From Actinokineospora bangkokensis (GTDB taxonomy: Bacteria > Actinomycetota > Actinomycetes > Mycobacteriales > Pseudonocardiaceae), in the NCBI RefSeq assembly GCF_001940455.1, contig NZ_MKQR01000009.1, positions 59,592 through 123,591 of the forward strand: a stretch of DNA of 64,000 bases. Reading direction: 5' to 3'. This document shows positions 29,753 through 38,762 of the stretch, one piece after another (within the stretch, counting starts at the first letter, position 1; every line of letters starts with the position of its first letter). The notes below the pieces were generated by a model. It was not told where the DNA came from. It saw nothing but the letters and a program-made list of their open reading frames with translations, and made no database searches. The position numbers were made by a program, and so were the translations under genes.

Positions 29753-30229
29753 ATGGCGCGCAGGCGCGACACCGGCCCACCGGCGACGGGACCGTCCGAG
29801 AAGGAGGTGCTGTGGGGCCTGCTCTCCTACCTGCGCGAGTCGATCGCGGCCAAGGCCGAGGGGGTGCCGGAACCACACGTGCGGGCCGCAGGCGTGCCGT
29901 CCGGCACGTCCCTGCTGGGGCTCATCTCGCACCTGACGCAGGTCGAGCGGCACTGGTTGCTGGGGGCGACTGTGCGCGACTGGGAAGCCACCTTCCACCC
30001 CGACGCGCAGGCCACCGCCGAGGAGGTGCTGGCCGCCTACCGGGAGACGACCAGGCAGGCGGACGAGGCCATCGCGGAGTGCGACGACCTGGCGGCCCCC
30101 GGGCCGCGGGCGGGGCGGCGCACGCCGTCGTGGCGGTGGACGCTGGCGCACATGATCGAGGAGACGGGCAGGCACGCAGGCCACGCCGACATCCTCCGCG
30201 AGCTGGTCGACGGTGCTACCGGGCGATGA
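29753..30229 (+). CDS. DinB family protein (DUF664)
   Basis: The 158-residue protein matches the DUF664 branch of the DinB fold: KEVLWGLLSYLRESIAAKAE, SLLGLISHLTQVERHWLLGA and the C-terminal WTLAHMIEETGRHAGHADIL. The His residues in SHL, ERHW and RHAGH are the usual metal ligands. Possible thiol-dependent enzyme; substrate unknown. A GGGGAG lies upstream of the ATG. Its stop is three bases from that of the convergent ctaD gene. Confidence 0.85.
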   Translation: MARRRDTGPPATGPSEKEVLWGLLSYLRESIAAKAEGVPEPHVRAAGVPSGTSLLGLISHLTQVERHWLLGATVRDWEATFHPDAQATAEEVLAAYRETTRQADEAIAECDDLAAPGPRAGRRTPSWRWTLAHMIEETGRHAGHADILRELVDGATGR

Positions 30230-30232
30230 CGG

Positions 30233-32005
30233 TCACTTGGCGCGCGGGTCGGTCTCGGGGCTCTGGTCGTCCGGCTGGGTGCCCGCGGCCGCGACCTCCG
30301 AGGGGGCGGCTCGGCCCGCGCGGCGGTGCAGGACGGACTCCTCGCGGAAGCGCTGCACCATCTCCGGGTAGTGCAGTTCGAACGCCGGGCGCTCGGAGCG
30401 GATCTTGGGCAGTTCGGTGAAGTTGTGGCGCGGTGGCGGGCAGGTGGTGGCCCACTCCAGTGAGTTGCCGTGGCCCCACGGGTCGTCGACCTCCACCGGT
30501 TCGCCGTAGCGGTAGCTGCGCAGGACGTTCCAGATGAACGGCAGCACGGACCCGCCGAGGACGAAGGCGCCGACGGTGGACACGGCGTGCAGGGCGGTGA
30601 AGCCGTCGTCGGGCAGGTAGTCGGCGTAGCGGCGCGGCATCCCCTCGTTGCCCAGCCAGTGCATCACCAGGAACGTCAGGTGGAAGCCGAGGAACGTCGT
30701 CCAGAAGTGCAGCTTAGCCAACCGCTCGTCGAGCATCCGGCCGGTCATCTTCGGGAACCAGAAGTACAGGCCCGCGAAGGTGGCGAACACGATGGTGCCG
30801 AACAGCACGTAGTGGAAGTGCGCCACCACGAAGTAGGTGTCGTGCACGTGGAAGTCGATCGCGGGCGCCGCCAGCAGCACCCCGGTGAGGCCGCCGAACA
30901 GGAACGTCACCAGGAAGCCGATGCCGAACAGCATGGGCGACTCGAACGTCAGCTGCCCCTTCCACATCGTGCCGATCCAGTTGAAGAACTTGATGCCCGT
31001 GGGCACCGCGATCAGGAACGACAGGAAGGAGAAGAACGGCAGCAGCACCGCCCCGGTGGCGAACATGTGGTGCGCCCACACCGTCATCGACAGCGCGGTG
31101 ATGCCGATGGTGGCGAAGACCAGGCCCTTGTACCCGAACAGCGGCTTCCTGCTGAACACGGGGAAGATCTCGGACACGATGCCGAAGTACGGCAGCGCGA
31201 CGATGTAGACCTCGGGGTGGCCGAAGAACCAGAACAGGTGCTGCCAGAGGATCGCCCCACCGCTGGCCGGGTCGAACACGTGCGCCCCGAGCACCCGGTC
31301 GGCCATCAGGCCCAGCAGCGCCGCGGTGAGGATCGGGAACGCGAGCAGCACCAGGATGCTGGTGAAGAAGATGTTCCAGGTGAAGATGGGCATCCGCCAC
31401 ATCGTCATCCCCGGCGCCCGCAGGCACACCACGGTGGTGAGCATGTTGACCGCGCCCAGGATCGTCGCCAGCCCGCCGACGACCAGGCCCATCGCCCACA
31501 GGTTCCCGCCGGGGCCGGGGGAGTTGGTGCTGTCCGAGAGCGGCGTGTAGGCGAACCAGCCGAAGTCGGCCGCGCCGCCGGGCAGCAGGAACCCGGAGAG
31601 GGTGATGAGCCCGCCGAACAGGTACAACCAGTACGACAGCGCGTTGAGCCGGGGGAACGCCACGTCCGGTGAGCCGATCTGCAGCGGCAGCACGAAGTTG
31701 GCGAACCCGAACACGTTCGGCGTCGCGTACAGCAGCATCATCACGGTGCCGTGCATGGTGAACAGCTGGTTGTACTGCTCGGGGGAGAGGAACTGCATGC
31801 CCGGCACCGCCAGCTCCCCGCGCATGAGCAGCGCCATCACCCCGCCCACCAGGAAGAACCCGAACGAGGTCGTCAGGTACATGACCCCGATCCGCTTGTG
31901 GTCGGTCGTGCGCAGCAGCGCCAGGAACGCCGACCCGCGCGGCGCCCGCCGCGCCGGGTAGGGGCGGGTCGGGACCGGCGTGGTCGCGGTGGGCGCCGTG
32001 GCCAT
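30233..32005 (-). CDS. ctaD: Cytochrome c oxidase subunit I (aa3 type)
   Basis: The 590-residue protein has twelve membrane segments and all haem-copper oxidase marks: haem a His in [15 protein letters not shown], the Cu-B site [15 protein letters not shown] (cross-linked His-Tyr) and HH in [10 protein letters not shown], and [18 protein letters not shown] for haem a3 and a. The last ~60 residues form a charged cytoplasmic tail. It reduces oxygen at the end of respiration. Subunits II and III are not adjacent, usual for actinobacterial ctaD. The ATG at 32005 follows GGGAG. It may be an extra copy. Confidence 0.94.
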   Translation of the reverse strand: MATAPTATTPVPTRPYPARRAPRGSAFLALLRTTDHKRIGVMYLTTSFGFFLVGGVMALLMRGELAVPGMQFLSPEQYNQLFTMHGTVMMLLYATPNVFGFANFVLPLQIGSPDVAFPRLNALSYWLYLFGGLITLSGFLLPGGAADFGWFAYTPLSDSTNSPGPGGNLWAMGLVVGGLATILGAVNMLTTVVCLRAPGMTMWRMPIFTWNIFFTSILVLLAFPILTAALLGLMADRVLGAHVFDPASGGAILWQHLFWFFGHPEVYIVALPYFGIVSEIFPVFSRKPLFGYKGLVFATIGITALSMTVWAHHMFATGAVLLPFFSFLSFLIAVPTGIKFFNWIGTMWKGQLTFESPMLFGIGFLVTFLFGGLTGVLLAAPAIDFHVHDTYFVVAHFHYVLFGTIVFATFAGLYFWFPKMTGRMLDERLAKLHFWTTFLGFHLTFLVMHWLGNEGMPRRYADYLPDDGFTALHAVSTVGAFVLGGSVLPFIWNVLRSYRYGEPVEVDDPWGHGNSLEWATTCPPPRHNFTELPKIRSERPAFELHYPEMVQRFREESVLHRRAGRAAPSEVAAAGTQPDDQSPETDPRAK

Positions 32006-32118
32006 GGAGCACTCCCGGGGTCGCAGGTCCCGGCGTTCTACCCAGCGCGCACGCGTTCAACCCCCGCGCGCGGGTGGTGGCGGCGTTTTACCGCGCGCGC
32101 GGGAGGTACCAGAACCGG

Positions 32119-33732
32119 ATGACGCCCGAGACCGCCCCACCCCCGGCCGCCGCCACCCCGTCGACGTGGGCGCCGCTGCGCCGGGCCACCTACCGGGCGG
32201 TCTGGTCGGCGCAGTTCGCCTCGAACATCGGCACGTGGGCGCAGACGGTGGGCGCGCAGTGGGCGATGGGCGACCTCGGCGGCGGCGCGCTGGCGGTGTC
32301 GCTGGTGCAGGCGGCCACCACCCTGCCGGTGTTCCTGCTGGTGGTGCCCTTCGGCGCGGTGGGCGACATCCTCGACCGGCGGCGGGTGCTGCTCAGCGGG
32401 CAGGCGCTGATGCTGGCGGGGTCGCTGGCGCTGGTGCTGCTGCTGGGCGCCGGTGCGGCGACCCCGGCGTCGCTGCTGGGGCTCATCGCGGTGATGGGCG
32501 TGGGGCAGGCGCTCACCATGCCGTCGTTCCAGGCGATCCAGCCGGAGCTGGTGCCCCCGGCGGAGATCCGCCAGGCGGCGCTGCTCAACAGCGTCAACGT
32601 CAACGTCGGCCGGGCGATCGGGCCCGCGCTGGGCGGCGCGCTCATCGGCGTCGCGGGGCCGCAGGCGGCGTTCGCCTTCAACGCCGTGTCCTTCCTGGGC
32701 GTGCTGCTGGTGCTCTGGCGGTGGCGGCGCCCCGCGGACCACCGACCGCTGGGCGCCGAGCACGTCCTCACCGCCGTGCGCACCGGGGCCCGCTACGTCC
32801 GCAGCTCACCGCTGTTCTCCCGGGTCCTGGTGCGCAGCGCGCTGTTCGTGGCCTTCGGCAGCACGTTGTGGGCGCTGCTGCCCGCGCTCGCCCGCGGCCC
32901 CCTGCACCTCGGCGCGGGCGGGTACGGCGTCCTGCTGGGCAGCCTCGGGGTCGGCGCGGTGACGGGGGCGTTCGTGGTGCCCGCACTGCTGCGGCGGTGG
33001 GGGTCGAACACCGTCATCACCAGCGCCACCCTCGCCTACGCCGTCGTCGTCGCGCTGGCGGCGCTGGTGCCCGTGACCGCGGTCGTGGTCCCGGCGATGC
33101 TGGTGGCGGGCATGGGGTGGATGGCCGTGCTGTCCACGCTCAACGCCGCCGCGCAGCTCCTGCTGCCAGCCTGGACGCGTGCTCGGGCGCTGGCCTACTA
33201 CCAACTGGTGTTCATGGGTGGCCAGGCGTTCGGCGCGGTGGTGTGGGGGGCCGTGGCCGGGTGGTTCGGGCTGGCGGTGGCCATGGTGGTCCCCTCGGCC
33301 GCGATGGTGCTCGCGGCGCTGGTCGCGGTGCGGGCGGTGCCGTTGACCGACCGGCGGCTCGACACCTCGCCCGCGAGCCTGTGGGACGAGCCGCCGCCGG
33401 TCGACGACCCGGACCGGGGACCAGTGCTGGTGACCGTGGAGTGGCGGGTCGCCGATCCCGAGGCGGCGGCGTTCACGACCGCCATGCGGGCCGTCGGCCG
33501 CTCGCGCAGGCGCACGGGGGCGTCCCGCTGGGGCCTGTTCCGCGACCAGGGGGCGCCGGGGGTCTACCTGGAGGCCTTCACCGTCGACACCTGGCACGAG
33601 CACCTGCGCCAGCACGTCGAGCGCGGCACCGGGGTCGACGTGCTCGTCGAGCAGCGGGCGCGCGACCTGGCCGTCGAACCGCCGCGCGTCCGCCACCTGC
33701 TGTGGGCCGAACCGCCGATCACAGCCGGATGA
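32119..33732 (+). CDS. MFS exporter (MFS_3/EntS-like) with C-terminal ABM-like domain
   Basis: The 537-residue protein has about ten to twelve membrane segments (residues ~30-420), including the MFS loop PFGAVGDILDRRRVLL and RAIGPALGGALIGVAG. The last ~100 residues (VTVEWRVADPEAAAFTTAMR, then WGLFRDQGAPGVYLEAFTVD) resemble the antibiotic biosynthesis monooxygenase-like fold found at the end of PF05977 transporters. The family exports siderophores and drugs; the substrate is unknown. ATG 32119 is used; GGGAGG is 14 bases upstream. The 3' end overlaps the convergent gene by 14 bases. Confidence 0.85.
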   Translation: MTPETAPPPAAATPSTWAPLRRATYRAVWSAQFASNIGTWAQTVGAQWAMGDLGGGALAVSLVQAATTLPVFLLVVPFGAVGDILDRRRVLLSGQALMLAGSLALVLLLGAGAATPASLLGLIAVMGVGQALTMPSFQAIQPELVPPAEIRQAALLNSVNVNVGRAIGPALGGALIGVAGPQAAFAFNAVSFLGVLLVLWRWRRPADHRPLGAEHVLTAVRTGARYVRSSPLFSRVLVRSALFVAFGSTLWALLPALARGPLHLGAGGYGVLLGSLGVGAVTGAFVVPALLRRWGSNTVITSATLAYAVVVALAALVPVTAVVVPAMLVAGMGWMAVLSTLNAAAQLLLPAWTRARALAYYQLVFMGGQAFGAVVWGAVAGWFGLAVAMVVPSAAMVLAALVAVRAVPLTDRRLDTSPASLWDEPPPVDDPDRGPVLVTVEWRVADPEAAAFTTAMRAVGRSRRRTGASRWGLFRDQGAPGVYLEAFTVDTWHEHLRQHVERGTGVDVLVEQRARDLAVEPPRVRHLLWAEPPITAG

Positions 33733-34636
33733 CGGCCACACCCCCGACCCCGTTCGGCGGGTCGCCGGGCGCGCGGCCCGCCAGCAGGTCGGCGGCGTAG
33801 GCGGGCGGCCTGCGGCGCAGCCCGCGCAGCACGTGCGCCAGGTACGGGACGCTGAACAGCGCGCGGTCGGTGGGCAGGGCGGTGAACACCCCGTCCGGCG
33901 CGGGCTGGGCGTAGTCGGCCAGCGCGGCGGAGAACTGACCGAGCCGCAGCAGGTGCAGCGGCTCCACCAGCGCCTTCGCCACCTGCCGGGCCCCGGACTG
34001 GGGCTGGGCCAGGAAGTCGGCCACGCACCCCCGCACGGTCGGCGACGGGCGCAGCGGCGGCTGCGGCCGGTCCGCGCGCGCCACGTCCTCCAGCGGCAGC
34101 GACCAGTGGAACACCGCGCCCGGCAGCGTCGGCCCGACCCGCGGCGCCAGGTACTCGGCCACCAGGCCCGGCACCACCGACACGCCCGCGCGCTTGCGCC
34201 CCCGGCAGTGCGCGCCGCCGTAGTGGGCGATGCCGCAGTCGAGGCCGGACCGGTGCGCCCGGTCGCGGCAGAACAGCAGGTCGACGGCGGGCACACCCAG
34301 GTGCTCCGCGGCCTGGACGAGGTCGTCGCCGGGCCGGTCGAGGCGCCAGCCCGCCCGCGTGCGCCGCAGGGCCGCTGGCCGGGCCAACGCCCCGAACGCG
34401 GTACCGCCCCCGTCGACGAACCACCACAGCCACCCCGCGCCGTCGGGCCCGCACCGCCACCGCCGCACCTGGGGGCGGGCCGCGTCCAGCAGCACCCCGG
34501 TGGCCGCGACCGGGCACCAGCCCGCCTCCGACGCCCGGGACAGGTGACGGTCGACGGCGCGCCTGCCGTTGCGCAACGCCTGGCTGCCCGGGGCCGCACT
34601 CGCGCCGCGGCGCCCGGGGAGGACGGAACTGGTCAT
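33719..34636 (-). CDS. Unrecognised 305-residue protein
   Basis: I do not recognise this family. The product is soluble and Arg/Ala-rich. It has a Trp-rich stretch (GAGWLWWFVDGGGTAFGALA), a Cys-containing segment (DLLFCRDRAHRSGLDCGIAH, then HCRGRKRAG) that might bind a metal, and a C-terminal half with LVEPLHLLRLGQFSAALADY and PYLAHVLRGLRRRPP. Codon use and a strong GGAAGGAGGCAGC before the ATG at 34636 support a real gene. The 3' end overlaps the MFS gene by 14 bases. The MITE-like element lies upstream. Confidence 0.65.
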   Translation of the reverse strand: MTSSVLPGRRGASAAPGSQALRNGRRAVDRHLSRASEAGWCPVAATGVLLDAARPQVRRWRCGPDGAGWLWWFVDGGGTAFGALARPAALRRTRAGWRLDRPGDDLVQAAEHLGVPAVDLLFCRDRAHRSGLDCGIAHYGGAHCRGRKRAGVSVVPGLVAEYLAPRVGPTLPGAVFHWSLPLEDVARADRPQPPLRPSPTVRGCVADFLAQPQSGARQVAKALVEPLHLLRLGQFSAALADYAQPAPDGVFTALPTDRALFSVPYLAHVLRGLRRRPPAYAADLLAGRAPGDPPNGVGGVAVIRL

Positions 34637-34812
34637 GCTGCCTCCTTCCAGCGGCAGGGGCAGGGGAGTGGAGACACGGCGCTTCCAACGGGTGGGCGGC
34701 GCGGGAACTACCCGGTGGGGCGGGTTTTACACGTGGTGGGCGTGAAGTTGGGCTTGTGGGGTGGGTGGTTGCCGCTGCGCGGCGGGAAAGAGCGCGGGAT
34801 TTTGGGGCTGTG

Positions 34813-34955
34813 CCCGGGTGGGTGGTTCTGCTTGACAGGGGCCCCTGCGGCGATCATGTGCTCGGGGTGGGGAAAAGGTGAGGCCTGCGGCCCCACCCCC
34901 CGCCGTGGGTAGCACATGATCGCCTTCCCCTGTCAAGCAGAACCACCCACCCGGG
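34813..34955. mobile_element. MITE-like element with 29-bp terminal inverted repeats
   Basis: Bases 34813-34841 and 34927-34955 are perfect 29-bp inverted repeats (starting CCCGGGTGGGTGGTTCTGCT). Inside are a second pair of arms of 12 bases (CGATCATGTGCT at 34851 and its complement at 34911) and an inner pair GGGGTGGGG (34864) with CCCCACCCC (34891). The whole 143-base unit can fold into one long hairpin. It has no coding frame for a transposase, and no obvious target duplication flanks it. It lies in a 434-base gene-free stretch (34637-35070), whose right end is very G-rich. Confidence 0.8.
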
Positions 34956-35070
34956 CGTTTGCGTAGCCGGGCTGCCGGTTGCGTTGTGCTCCGGTTCTTT
35001 GGGGAGCGGGTTGGGCGGGGGTTGGGTGCTCGGGGGTGGTGGCTGTTGGGTGGGGGGCTGGGGGAGGGAG

Positions 35071-36285
35071 TCAGGTGGTGGGGGAGGCGGAGGCGGTGGT
35101 GGTGTCGGCGCCGGTGGCCGCCTGGCGGTTGGTGCGGGGGCCGTGCCAGTCGAGGCAGGCGACTGTGGCGTCGTCGCGGAGGTGGTTGGCGCAGGCCTTC
35201 TTGACGGCGGCGGTGAGGGTTCGGACGACTTCCCGGGGGTGGAGGGCCCGGGTCCGCCAGGTGATGTCGGCGAGGTCGACGGCGGCGGCGTCGCGTTCGA
35301 CCATGCCGTCGGTGAACAGGACGAGGCGGTCGCCGGGGTGGAGGGGGACGTGCTGGACCTCGAAGGGGGTGCCCTCGGCGGCGCCGAAGAGGATGCTGGC
35401 GCGCAGGTCGAGGGGTTTGACCTGGTCGTCGCGCAGGAGCAGGGGCGGGTAGTGGCCCGCGTTGACCAGGTCGAGGTGGCCGTCGGTGAGGTCGACGCGG
35501 GCGAGCTGACCGGTGGCGGTGGCGCCCGGCACGTGCTCCAGCAGGGCCTGGTTGGCCTTGGCGGCCTGCTCGTCGAGGGTGCAGCCCGCGCGGCGGGCGC
35601 CGCGCAGGGCGGCCACGAGCAGGGTGGCGACCAGGGCGGAGCGGACGTCGTGGCCCACCGCGTCGGTGATCGACAGGTGCAGGGCGTCGCGGGACAGGGC
35701 GTAGTCGTAGGTGTCGCCGCCGATCTGGTCGGCCGGGACGAGGGCGCCCGCGATGGTGAACTGGGCGGCCTCGCAGCAGTCGGCTGAGGGGAGCAGCTGG
35801 TGCTGGATCTCCGCGGCCAGGTTCACCGGGGTCGTGCGCTCGCCGAAGTGGTACAGGTCGGTGAACCGGCGGTCGGTGACGATGATGTAGGCCAGCGCGT
35901 GCGCCGCCTCGCCCAGCTCGGCCAAGGCCGCGTCGTCCAGTGACGGCACGGTCAGCTCCAGCACGCCAAGGCAGTCGCCGCGGTTGGTCACCGGCAGCAC
36001 CACCCGCACCCCGCCGTCGACCGCGGCCCGCCAAGGGCGCTGGGTGTGCAGCACCTGCTCGTAGGGGCTGCCCGGCAGCGGGATCTGCTCCGAGCCCCGC
36101 CCGTCGCCGGAGTCCGGCGTCCTGGCCAGCCGCACCACCCGCTCACCGACGATGTCGACCAGCAGGAACGACACGTCCCGAGCCGCGAAGCGCGCCTGCA
36201 GGTCGCGCGCGGTCACGTCCACCGACTCCACCGGCGAGGCCTCCTCCGCCGCCGTGAGGAGCGCACCGAGTCCACCTGTCTGCAC
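35071..36285 (-). CDS. GAF-SpoIIE (PP2C) phosphatase
   Basis: The 404-residue protein has an N-terminal GAF-like domain (residues ~15-150, with VRVVLPVTNRGDCLGVLELT) and a SpoIIE PP2C domain (~165-390). The phosphatase motifs are present: ADQIGGDTYDYALSRD, SITDAVGHDVRSALVATLLV, LVNAGHYPPLLL and RLVLFTDGMVERD. It should dephosphorylate STAS antagonists. The GTG at 36285 follows GGGAGGTGGGCT. No STAS or kinase gene is adjacent, so partners may be those at 5.8-17 kb. A short DUF3040 gene lies upstream on the same strand. Confidence 0.88.
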   Translation of the reverse strand: MQTGGLGALLTAAEEASPVESVDVTARDLQARFAARDVSFLLVDIVGERVVRLARTPDSGDGRGSEQIPLPGSPYEQVLHTQRPWRAAVDGGVRVVLPVTNRGDCLGVLELTVPSLDDAALAELGEAAHALAYIIVTDRRFTDLYHFGERTTPVNLAAEIQHQLLPSADCCEAAQFTIAGALVPADQIGGDTYDYALSRDALHLSITDAVGHDVRSALVATLLVAALRGARRAGCTLDEQAAKANQALLEHVPGATATGQLARVDLTDGHLDLVNAGHYPPLLLRDDQVKPLDLRASILFGAAEGTPFEVQHVPLHPGDRLVLFTDGMVERDAAAVDLADITWRTRALHPREVVRTLTAAVKKACANHLRDDATVACLDWHGPRTNRQAATGADTTTASASPTT

Positions 36286-36329
36286 AGCCCACCTCCCGCG
36301 AACCACGACCTACCCGCGACACCGACCGA

Positions 36330-36617
36330 TCATGCGTCCCCCTCGCCCGCCGTCGACCGGCGGGCCACCCGCCGGGCCGCCACCGCGCAGCCGAAGGACA
36401 CCAGGCCCCAGAAAACCAGCTCGGTCGAGCCCCCCGCCACCCCGAGGGCGAACAGCGCGGCACCGAGCGCGCAGCACGCCACCAGCACCGCCCGCGACCG
36501 CCTGGCCCGCCGCGCGCCCACCGAGGCCGCCCGCAGCTCCGCGGTGAACCCCGGGTCACCCTCGGCCAAGCGCCGCTCGATCTCAGCGAGCCTGCGCTCC
36601 TCGTCGCGGCTGAGCAT
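36330..36617 (-). CDS. DUF3040 membrane protein
   Basis: The 95-residue protein begins MLSRDEERRLAEIERRLAEG, the hallmark of actinobacterial DUF3040, and has two membrane segments (AVLVACCALGAALFALGVAG and TELVFWGLVSFGCAVAARRV). Function is unknown. ATG 36617 follows CAGGAGGCAGTGG. Its stop lies 44 bases before the SpoIIE gene start, so the two may be co-transcribed. Confidence 0.88.
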   Translation of the reverse strand: MLSRDEERRLAEIERRLAEGDPGFTAELRAASVGARRARRSRAVLVACCALGAALFALGVAGGSTELVFWGLVSFGCAVAARRVARRSTAGEGDA

Positions 36618-36758
36618 CCACTGCCTCCTGCTCCTCGTCGCGGCCGCGCCCGCGGCCACCGGTACCCGGTATTGCTCAGCACGGCCACCTCAAACTCCTC
36701 CACCCCGGTGTTTCCGGGCCCTCGCGGTGGGCAGCCTGCGGCCCAGGAGGGATGCCAC

Positions 36759-37091
36759 ATGGCCGCTGACGACCGACCGCTGCCCAACTACGACGGCCTG
36801 CCCGTCGAGACGCTGCGCCACCGGATCCGCTCGCTCGACGAACCGGAGCTGGCCGACCTGCACGCCTACGAGCGCGCCCACGCCCACCGCCCGCTGGTGC
36901 TGACCGCCGTGGAGGCGCGCCTGGAGCAGCTGCGCGCGGGCGCCAGGCCCTCCGGCGGCACCCAGGGGAGCCCGCCGGAGGTGGCGGGCGAGCCCGGCCG
37001 CCCGCCTGCCTCGCCCGGCACGGCCGCGGAGCCCGGCACGCCGCTGCGCCACGGGGTCGCCGGGCAGACCCCGCGGCGCGGACGCCCGTGA
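36759..37091 (+). CDS. Small conserved actinobacterial protein (DUF8129-like)
   Basis: The 110-residue product has a conserved N-terminal half, LPNYDGLPVETLRHRIRSLD then YERAHAHRPLVLTAVEARLE, followed by a Gly/Pro-rich disordered tail. The pattern is common in actinobacteria and is called DUF8129; its role is unknown. CAGGAGGGATGCCAC precedes the ATG. It heads a probable four-gene cluster ending with chaB. Confidence 0.8.
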   Translation: MAADDRPLPNYDGLPVETLRHRIRSLDEPELADLHAYERAHAHRPLVLTAVEARLEQLRAGARPSGGTQGSPPEVAGEPGRPPASPGTAAEPGTPLRHGVAGQTPRRGRP

Positions 37092-37147
37092 CGACCCCAC
37101 ACCCCCCGAACCCACCCCCTGCACCCACCGACGACGAGGAGACCACC

Positions 37148-37573
37148 ATGAGAGCGATCGGAGCCGCCGTGATGGCGGCAGGCGCCGCGGCCGTGGCCGG
37201 GGCGGTCCGCAAGTCCCGCACCGGACCCGCCCACGACGACGACCAGCCCCGCTGGCTGGGCGTCACCGTCTACGCCGCGCCCGCCGACGTGCCCACGGGC
37301 GCGTCGCTGCCCGAGCCGCTGGCCCGCTTCGGCGACGGCGTCGAGGTGGTTGTCCGGCCCGCGCCCGGCGACAAGGGCACCGAACTGATGGCCAAGGCCA
37401 TCGGCCGCGGCGTCCGCACCGGTGAGCTGCGGGCGGCGCTGCGCGACGCGAAGTCGCTCATCGAGACCGGGGAGGTCGTCCAGCCCGACGCCCACCCCTC
37501 CACCCACCCGGGACCGGCGGGGCGCCTGCTGTCCGCGGTCAACGCGCACGCCAAGGAGGTCGGTCGGCTGTGA
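37148..37573 (+). CDS. Hypothetical 141-residue protein with N-terminal membrane or signal segment
   Basis: The product starts with a short hydrophobic Ala-rich segment (AIGAAVMAAGAAAVAGAVRK), then a soluble domain with WLGVTVYAAPADVPTGASLP and DGVEVVVRPAPGDKGTELMA. I recognise no family, though VRPAPGDKGTEL and the following GELRAALRDAKSLIETGEVV resemble a polyketide-cyclase-like companion of alcohol dehydrogenase genes. The ATG at 37148 has GAGGAGACCACC upstream; a GTG at 37088 overlapping the previous stop is an alternative. Its TGA overlaps the GTG of the dehydrogenase gene. Confidence 0.75.
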   Translation: MRAIGAAVMAAGAAAVAGAVRKSRTGPAHDDDQPRWLGVTVYAAPADVPTGASLPEPLARFGDGVEVVVRPAPGDKGTELMAKAIGRGVRTGELRAALRDAKSLIETGEVVQPDAHPSTHPGPAGRLLSAVNAHAKEVGRL

Positions 37574-38748
37574 AGGCCCTCTGCTGGGAAGGCGTGAACA
37601 AGGTCGGGGTCGAGAACCTGGAGGACCCGAGCATCCAGAACGCCCACGACATCGTCGTCAAGGTCAAATACAGCACCTCGTGCGGCTCCGACCTGCACCT
37701 GCTCACCGGGCACGTGCCGTTCATGGAGGCCGGGGACGTGCTGGGCCACGAGTTCTGCGGCGAGGTCGTCGAGGTCGGGCCCGCGGTGCGCAAGCACTCG
37801 GTGGGCGACCGGGTGGTGGTGGCGTCGTTCATCGGCTGCGGCTCGTGCTGGTACTGCAAGCACGACCTGTGGTCGCTGTGCGACAACACCAACACCAACC
37901 CCGGGCACACGCAGCTGCTCTGGGGGTCCAACCCCGGCGCGGTGTTCGGCTACTCCCACGCGCTGGGCGGGTTCCGCGGCAGCCACGCCGAGTACATCCG
38001 GGTGCCCTTCGGTGACATGACCGCGTTCCCCGTGCCCGAGGGCGTCAGCGACCTGAGCGCGCTGTTCGCCTCCGACGCCGCCCCGACCGGGTGGATGGGA
38101 GCCGACCTGGGCGGGGTCACCGGCGGGGACGTCGTGGCGGTGTGGGGCGCGGGCGCGGTGGGCCAGATGGCCGCGCGGGCCTCGCAGCTGCTCGGCGCCG
38201 AGAGGGTCGTGGTGATCGACCGCTTCGGCTACCGGCTGGACATGGTCCGCGAGCGCTTCGGCGTGGAGACCCTGGACTACACCGCCACCGACGTGGGCGC
38301 CGAGCTGCGGGAGATGACCGCGGGGCGCGGGCCGGACGTGTGCATCGAGGCCGTGGGGTGCGAGGCGCACAGCCCCGGGCCGCAGCACGTCTACGACCAG
38401 GTCAAGAGCAAGCTGAAGCTGGAGACCGACCGGCCGATCGCCGTGCGCGAGGCGATCCAGGCCTGCCGCAAGGGCGGGTCGGTGTTCATCCTGGGCGTGT
38501 TCACCGGGTTCGTCGACAAGTTCCCGCTGGGCGCGCTGATGAACAAGGGTCTGACCGTGCGCGGCGCCCAGCAGCACGGGCAGCGCTACATCCCCATGCT
38601 GCTCGACCGCATCGCCGCGGGGGAGCTGTCCACCGAGCAGTTCGCCACCCACGTCCTGCCTTTGGAGGACGGCCAGCGGGGGTACGACCTGTTCAAGGAG
38701 AAGGACGACGACTGCGTGCGCGCGGTGTTCGCCCCGAACGCCCCGTGA
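37570..38748 (+). CDS. Zinc-dependent alcohol dehydrogenase (formaldehyde-dehydrogenase-like group)
   Basis: The 392-residue MDR enzyme has the catalytic zinc residues in TSCGSDLHLLTGH and GHEFCGEVVE, the structural zinc cysteines in CGSCWYCKHDLWSLC and a Rossmann motif VAVWGAGAVGQMAARASQLL near residue 190. The insertion at HSPGPQHVYDQVKSKLKLET is typical of the glutathione-independent formaldehyde or threonine-dehydrogenase-like subgroup. It should oxidise an alcohol or aldehyde with NAD. The GTG start overlaps the upstream stop by four bases (GTGA), so it is translationally coupled. Confidence 0.9.
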   Translation: MKALCWEGVNKVGVENLEDPSIQNAHDIVVKVKYSTSCGSDLHLLTGHVPFMEAGDVLGHEFCGEVVEVGPAVRKHSVGDRVVVASFIGCGSCWYCKHDLWSLCDNTNTNPGHTQLLWGSNPGAVFGYSHALGGFRGSHAEYIRVPFGDMTAFPVPEGVSDLSALFASDAAPTGWMGADLGGVTGGDVVAVWGAGAVGQMAARASQLLGAERVVVIDRFGYRLDMVRERFGVETLDYTATDVGAELREMTAGRGPDVCIEAVGCEAHSPGPQHVYDQVKSKLKLETDRPIAVREAIQACRKGGSVFILGVFTGFVDKFPLGALMNKGLTVRGAQQHGQRYIPMLLDRIAAGELSTEQFATHVLPLEDGQRGYDLFKEKDDDCVRAVFAPNAP

Positions 38749-38762
38749 CGGAGGAGGACGGC

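Noticed and set aside
34727..36034. 435-codon minus-strand frame through the MITE-like element.
   Set aside because: Arg/Pro-rich shadow of the SpoIIE gene; the part over the hairpin only reflects the inverted repeat.
37088..37147. GTG at 37088 as the start of the 141-residue protein.
   Set aside because: It would add a Pro/Thr/Asp-rich stretch, while the ATG at 37148 has a proper ribosome-binding site just upstream.
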